Source of the DNA: Flavobacterium reichenbachii
GTDB lineage: Bacteria > Bacteroidota > Bacteroidia > Flavobacteriales > Flavobacteriaceae
Direction: 5' to 3'
Length of the DNA: 64,000 nucleotides
Assembly (NCBI RefSeq): GCF_002217435.1
Contig: NZ_MUHF01000007.1
Location: forward strand, 366,557 to 430,556
Part shown: piece by piece, positions 60,299 to 64,000 of the stretch
How positions within the stretch are numbered: the first letter of the stretch is position 1
Layout: every line of letters begins with the position of its first letter
Program-made: the position numbers and the translations under genes
The notes under the pieces: generated by a model
What the model saw: the letters and a program-made list of their open reading frames with translations, nothing else
Database searches by the model: none
Told to the model about the DNA's origin: nothing

Positions 60299-61599
60299 AA
60301 ACAATTGATTATATCCCAACATCAAAAATTGAAAGAGCCGGAAAACTTGTTCAGACGGGTGCAAAAATTGGCGTAAATTACGTTAAACATTATGCCGAAA
60401 AAATAGTAAATCCAGACTTAACAAGAGATAAACTTAACGAAAACAATGCAGAAGATATTTACGACGGACTAAAAAGTCTGAAAGGAAGCGCTCTAAAAGT
60501 TGCACAGATGCTGAGCATGGATAAAAACTTTCTGCCTCAGGCTTATGTAGAGAAATTTTCTTTGTCTCAATTTTCTGTACCGCCGCTTTCTGCACCTTTG
60601 GTTTTAAAAACTTTTAAAACCAATTTTGGAAAAACGCCTTATGAAATCTTTGACGAATTTAATGCCAATTCTGTAAACGCGGCGAGTATCGGGCAAGTGC
60701 ATTTGGCGGTTAAGGACAATAAAAAACTAGCAGTTAAAATTCAATATCCGGGCGTTGCCAACAGTATTTCGTCAGATCTTGCTTTGGTTAAACCTATTGC
60801 AGTTAGAATGTTTAACCTGCAGGGAAAAGATTCAGATAAATATTTTAAAGAAGTTGAAGACAAACTTATCGAAGAAACCAATTATTTGCTTGAATTAGAA
60901 CAGAGTAAGGAAGTTGTTGAGGCTTGTAATAAAATCGAAAATATACTTTTCCCTAATTACTATCCAGAATTTTCGTCAGAGAAAATTATTACAATGGATT
61001 GGATGACAGGAATTCACCTTTCAGAATTTACATCAGTCAATAAAGATCAGGAGGCGGCTGATAAAATCGGTCAGGCTTTATGGGATTTTTATATGTATCA
61101 AATTCATGTGCTTAAAAAAGTACACGCAGATCCGCATCCCGGAAATTTTTTGGTTGACGATCATAACCGTTTGATCGCACTGGATTTTGGATGTATGAAA
61201 ATAATTCCGGAAGATTTTTATATTCCGTATTTTGAGTTGATTAATAAAAATGTAATTACAGATCCTGTACTTTTTAATAAAAAATTATTGGAACTTGAAA
61301 TTCTTCGTGCAGACGATAAACCTTCAGAAGTGATTTACTTTACCGAAATGTTTCATGATCTGCTGTCTCTTTTTACAAAACCTTTTAAAGAGGAAACTTT
61401 TGATTTTTCTGATGAAACTTTCTTTGACAGCATCGCTAAGTTAGGAGAACGTTTTTCTAACGATACTAATCTTAGAAAAATGAACGGAAATCGCGGTTCT
61501 AAGCACTTTATTTATATGAACAGAACTTTCTTTGGCTTGTATAATTTAATGTTTGATTTGAAAGCTAAAATTGTAGTCAATAATTATTTGAAGTATTAA
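60295..61599 (+). CDS. ABC1/UbiB-type atypical kinase
   Basis: A 434-residue ABC1 (AarF/UbiB) family protein, members of which support quinone or isoprenoid biosynthesis. The KxGQ region reads KGSALKVAQMLSMDK (about 62-76), with Ala in place of Gly. Ala-rich loop NAASIGQVH (about 129-137), ATP-binding LAVKIQYPG, ExD-type EETNYLLELEQ, catalytic HADPHPGNFLVD (about 279-290) and LDFGCMK (about 298) are present. There are no C-terminal membrane helices as in UbiB. Translationally coupled to the TetR-like gene. Confidence 0.9.
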   Translation: MKTIDYIPTSKIERAGKLVQTGAKIGVNYVKHYAEKIVNPDLTRDKLNENNAEDIYDGLKSLKGSALKVAQMLSMDKNFLPQAYVEKFSLSQFSVPPLSAPLVLKTFKTNFGKTPYEIFDEFNANSVNAASIGQVHLAVKDNKKLAVKIQYPGVANSISSDLALVKPIAVRMFNLQGKDSDKYFKEVEDKLIEETNYLLELEQSKEVVEACNKIENILFPNYYPEFSSEKIITMDWMTGIHLSEFTSVNKDQEAADKIGQALWDFYMYQIHVLKKVHADPHPGNFLVDDHNRLIALDFGCMKIIPEDFYIPYFELINKNVITDPVLFNKKLLELEILRADDKPSEVIYFTEMFHDLLSLFTKPFKEETFDFSDETFFDSIAKLGERFSNDTNLRKMNGNRGSKHFIYMNRTFFGLYNLMFDLKAKIVVNNYLKY

Positions 61600-61606
61600 A
61601 GGTTTA

Positions 61607-61663
61607 TTTTGTTTCAAGTTTCAGGTTCAGAGCAGAACTTGAAACCTGAAACTTGAAACAAAA
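61607..61663. terminator. Bidirectional terminator built from 7-bp periodic repeats
   Basis: Arms TTTTGTTTCAAGTTTCAGGTT (61607-61627, period-7 words GTTTCAA, GTTTCAG) and AACCTGAAACTTGAAACAAAA (61643-61663) form a perfect stem. It lies between the convergent ABC1 kinase and photolyase genes. Confidence 0.85.
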
Positions 61664-61668
61664 ACAAT

Positions 61669-62964
61669 CTACTTCAAAATCCCTGCCTTATAAGTTGCAA
61701 TCGCGCGATCTCTTGCAAAGGCATGCTCAATCATGGGTTCGTTGTAGCCCAAATCAAATTCTGGAATCCATTTGCGAATGTAAGTTCCTTTTTCGTCAAA
61801 TTTCTTTTGTTGTATTTCCGGATTGAAAACTCTAAAATAAGGAGCAGCATCACAGCCGGTTCCTGCAGCCCACTGCCAGTTTCCAACGTTTGAAGCTAAT
61901 TCAAAATCTAATAATTTCTCCGCAAAATAAGCTTCGCCCCATTGCCAGTTAATTAACAAATGTTTGCATAAAAAACTTGCTACAACCATACGCACGCGAT
62001 TGTGCATATAACCAGTTTCGTTGAGCTGTCTCATTCCGGCATCTACCATCGGGTAGCCCGTTGTTCCTGTGCACCAGCGTTTAAAATCTTCTTCATTATT
62101 GCGCCACTGAATTCCATCATAATTTGATTTAAAATTATGATTGACGACTTTTGGAAAGCTGAAAAGAATCTGAATAAAAAACTCACGCCAAATCAGTTCG
62201 CTTAAAAAAGTCTGATTTTTTCTATTTGCCCAATTTACTAATTTCCGAATACTGACAGTGCCAAAACGCAAGTGCGGCGAAAGATAAGAGGTGCTGTCAA
62301 GAGCTGGAAAATCTCGGGTTTCCTTGTAATTCTCAATTTGGGTTAAATTATGTTGCAGCACTTTTATTGAACTTCTCTCAAAACCAATTTCAGACAATTC
62401 CGGAAATTTAAATTCATTTTTATGGAAATTAGCAAACAAATGTTTAGTATCATATTCCGGAGCTTTACCTAAAACACGATAGTTTTCCAGCCACTTGTTT
62501 TTATAAGGAGTATAAACCGTATAAGGAAGCCCGTCTGCTTTGGTGATTTCTTTTTCTTCAAAAATTACATGATCTTTAAAAAAGGAAACCTCAATATTAT
62601 TTTTCGTTAGAAAATTCGAAATTTCCTGATCTCGTTTTATAGCATAAGGTTCGTAATCTTTATTGAAGAACACATTCTGAATATCAAATTCAGTTACAAG
62701 TGATTTCCAGATTCCAGAAGTTTTTCCTTTTTTAATTAAAATCGAAGAGCCGATTTCTGCAAGCTGTTGGTTTATTTTTTGAAGTGAGTCGTATATAAAA
62801 CTTACTCTCGCGTCATCTTTTGGGAGATTGTCCAGAATATCTTCATCAAAAATAAATAGTGGAATTACTGGAAAATCAGAATCTAATGCGTGAAATAATC
62901 CGATGTTATCTTCCAGCCTTAAATCACGTCGGAACCAGAAAAGAGTAACTTTTTGTTTTGTCAT
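61669..62964 (-). CDS. phrB: Deoxyribodipyrimidine photolyase/cryptochrome family
   Basis: A 431-residue photolyase that repairs UV-induced pyrimidine dimers with light. N-terminal antenna domain (about 4-130, starting LFWFRRDLRLEDNIGLFHAL), then the FAD domain with DSTSYLSPHLRFGTVSIRKL (about 222), LIWREFFIQILFSFP (about 258), the GTTGYPMVDAGMRQLNETGYMHNRVRM region (about 305-330), and WGEAYFAEKLLDFELASNVGNWQWAAGTG (about 350-378), including the Trp electron-transfer residues. The C-terminus is normal, favouring photolyase over cryptochrome. Downstream of SRPBCC and crtZ. Confidence 0.94.
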   Translation of the reverse strand: MTKQKVTLFWFRRDLRLEDNIGLFHALDSDFPVIPLFIFDEDILDNLPKDDARVSFIYDSLQKINQQLAEIGSSILIKKGKTSGIWKSLVTEFDIQNVFFNKDYEPYAIKRDQEISNFLTKNNIEVSFFKDHVIFEEKEITKADGLPYTVYTPYKNKWLENYRVLGKAPEYDTKHLFANFHKNEFKFPELSEIGFERSSIKVLQHNLTQIENYKETRDFPALDSTSYLSPHLRFGTVSIRKLVNWANRKNQTFLSELIWREFFIQILFSFPKVVNHNFKSNYDGIQWRNNEEDFKRWCTGTTGYPMVDAGMRQLNETGYMHNRVRMVVASFLCKHLLINWQWGEAYFAEKLLDFELASNVGNWQWAAGTGCDAAPYFRVFNPEIQQKKFDEKGTYIRKWIPEFDLGYNEPMIEHAFARDRAIATYKAGILK

Positions 62965-63008
62965 TATGAGAGTTTTCGCTTGACGAATATTTTAAATCTT
63001 ATTTTGAA

Positions 63009-63521
63009 TTATAACGCAGATGGTTTTAGATCTTTGTTAGTCTCTGTAATTTGAGATTTTACTTTTGAGTTGAATAATTCTTCAATTTTATTATAACGGT
63101 AATTAAAAATGGTTTTTAATTTGTCTTCAACAACCAGTTTATTCATAATACGCCCCAGATATCCAAAGGGAAGTGCATAATGTACAATGTCAGTCATTTT
63201 TACACCGTTTTCTGTTGTTTCAAAAAAGTGTTTGTGATGCCATAATTTATAGGGCCCAAAACGCTGTACATCTATAAAATATTGGTTTTCTATTGAAGCC
63301 GTAATTTCTGTAACCCATGAAATTTTGATTCCTAAAAGCGGTCGGAGTGTATACGTAATGATTTGTCCCGGATACATTCTTTTTTCGTCAAAATCCTGAA
63401 TCTCAAAACTCATATTATCCAGCGTTATGGTCTGGAGGTTTTTTGGACTAGAGAAAAAATCCCAGCATTCTTCTATACTGGTGTTTACATGCTGTACGGT
63501 TTCTATTTTGTATAACTTCAT
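63009..63521 (-). CDS. SRPBCC family protein
   Basis: A 170-residue START/SRPBCC-like protein with a hydrophobic ligand cavity. Typical: VQHVNTSIEECWDFFSSPKNLQTITLDNMSFEI (about 9-41), ITYTLRPLLGIKISWVTEITA (about 53-73), and WHHKHFFETTENGVKMTDIVHYALPFGYLGRIMNKL (about 93-130). Ligand unknown. It is 44 bp upstream of the photolyase start and 21 bp downstream of crtZ, in a row that looks like one operon. Confidence 0.88.
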   Translation of the reverse strand: MKLYKIETVQHVNTSIEECWDFFSSPKNLQTITLDNMSFEIQDFDEKRMYPGQIITYTLRPLLGIKISWVTEITASIENQYFIDVQRFGPYKLWHHKHFFETTENGVKMTDIVHYALPFGYLGRIMNKLVVEDKLKTIFNYRYNKIEELFNSKVKSQITETNKDLKPSAL

Positions 63522-63542
63522 ATTTATTTCAATTATTATAAT

Positions 63543-63983
63543 TTACATTTTATAATATTTAAATGGCACGAATAACATTCCGAAACATTCTCCGTGTTCT
63601 TTTCCTAAGTGTTTGTGATGCATTTTATGCGCTTTTCTTAATCCGATAAGGTATTTGTTTTTGGTATTTTTAAACCATTTAAAACGCTGATGAATTAATA
63701 CATCATGAATTAAAAAATAACAGACTCCATACAAAGTAACTCCACAGGCAATAAAAAATAAATAATTGAATCCGCCTTGAACTCCTAAATAAAAAAGAAT
63801 GATACTTGGAGTGGCAAAAATGACAAAGAAAATATCGTTGCGCTCAAAAGTATGTTCGTATTTTGGCTGATGATGATCGGCATGAAAATACCACATCAAT
63901 CCGTGCATGATGTATTTATGCGTAAGCCAGGTTACACATTCCATGAACAAAAAAACACTTAGAAATATTAAAAAAGAAATCAT
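63543..63983 (-). CDS. crtZ: Beta-carotene hydroxylase CrtZ
   Basis: A 146-residue di-iron membrane hydroxylase that adds hydroxyls to the beta-ionone rings of beta-carotene, giving zeaxanthin. It has four TM-like helices and all four His motifs: HKYIMH (22-27), HADHH (34-38), HDVLIHQ (about 93-99) and HKMHH (about 118-122). It is short, as is usual for CrtZ. First gene of the crtZ-SRPBCC-photolyase row; the rest of any carotenoid cluster (crtB, crtI, MerR-type regulator) would lie outside the window upstream. Confidence 0.92.
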   Translation of the reverse strand: MISFLIFLSVFLFMECVTWLTHKYIMHGLMWYFHADHHQPKYEHTFERNDIFFVIFATPSIILFYLGVQGGFNYLFFIACGVTLYGVCYFLIHDVLIHQRFKWFKNTKNKYLIGLRKAHKMHHKHLGKEHGECFGMLFVPFKYYKM

Positions 63984-64000
63984 TTTATGTTTTTAAATAT

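Noticed and set aside
1..64000. tRNA or rRNA genes, prophage or integrative element
   Set aside because: No tRNA-like T-arm/anticodon pattern, no rRNA sequence, no integrase or transposase gene was seen on either strand.

Overview
The window looks like chromosomal DNA of a Flavobacterium-type member of the Bacteroidota. It is AT-rich. Its promoters carry the Bacteroidota -7 element TAnnTTTG, and few genes have a Shine-Dalgarno sequence. It encodes TonB-dependent receptors with carboxypeptidase-regulatory-like domains, a type IX secretion (T9SS) C-terminal sorting domain, FecI-like ECF sigma factors paired with membrane partners, DUF4252, DUF5074 and DUF4199 proteins, and CrtZ. I see no prophage, integrase, transposase gene, CRISPR array, tRNA or rRNA.

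Layout. 0-2.5 kb (minus): a small coiled-coil protein, zapA, a 6S-type RNA and rny. 2.5-9.5 kb (plus): an M23 peptidase, a TonB-dependent receptor, three abutting paralogous two-TM genes, and a lipoprotein with EF-hand-like loops. 9.6-15.8 kb (minus): DUF2971, an MsbA-like ABC exporter, a phosphohexomutase, a GT2 glycosyltransferase and DUF4199. 16-30 kb (mostly plus): rpmE2, a Crp-like regulator with a tautomerase and an NTF2-like protein, a GlmU-like nucleotidyltransferase, an ABC-F protein, a porin plus DASS anion transporter, an alpha/beta hydrolase, rpmH and carB. 30-33.6 kb (minus): lipoprotein, yiaA, and an ECF sigma / anti-sigma-like / DUF4252 / DUF4252 operon. 33.8-42.7 kb: an S41 peptidase, then a vitamin B12 uptake locus consisting of a cobalamin riboswitch followed by btuB and a btuG-like gene on the minus strand, and btuF-btuC-btuD on the plus strand. 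42.7-50.6 kb: membrane proteins, trmL, rluE, an SDR enzyme and a 1138-residue T9SS-exported endonuclease/phosphatase-fold protein. 50.6-55.3 kb (minus): MepB, and a second ECF sigma operon whose partner is a 741-residue protein with an anti-sigma-like head, one TM segment, tandem 33-residue repeats and a predicted outer-membrane barrel. 55.5-64 kb: rmuC, a thioesterase, a VOC protein, YceI, and a light/carotenoid-associated group (TIGR01777 epimerase, TetR-ABC1 kinase, photolyase, SRPBCC, crtZ).

How genes work together. The B12 locus contains an outer-membrane receptor, a surface beta-propeller binding lipoprotein, a periplasmic or lipid-anchored binding protein, a permease and an ATPase. A GxxExxY gene sits inside btuFCD, flanked by inverted copies of a 19-bp repeat that also bounds a gene-less 140-bp element at 45.8 kb. 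The two ECF loci look like separate envelope-signalling modules.

The most unusual non-coding signal is a set of degenerate 8-bp-periodic arrays at 9.45-9.65, 19.38-19.83 and 44.64 kb. In the first two they form opposed arms around hairpins. The best protein-level candidates for something undescribed are the 741-residue envelope-spanning sigma partner and the three-gene paralogue array, whose ends are nearly identical while the middles have diverged.
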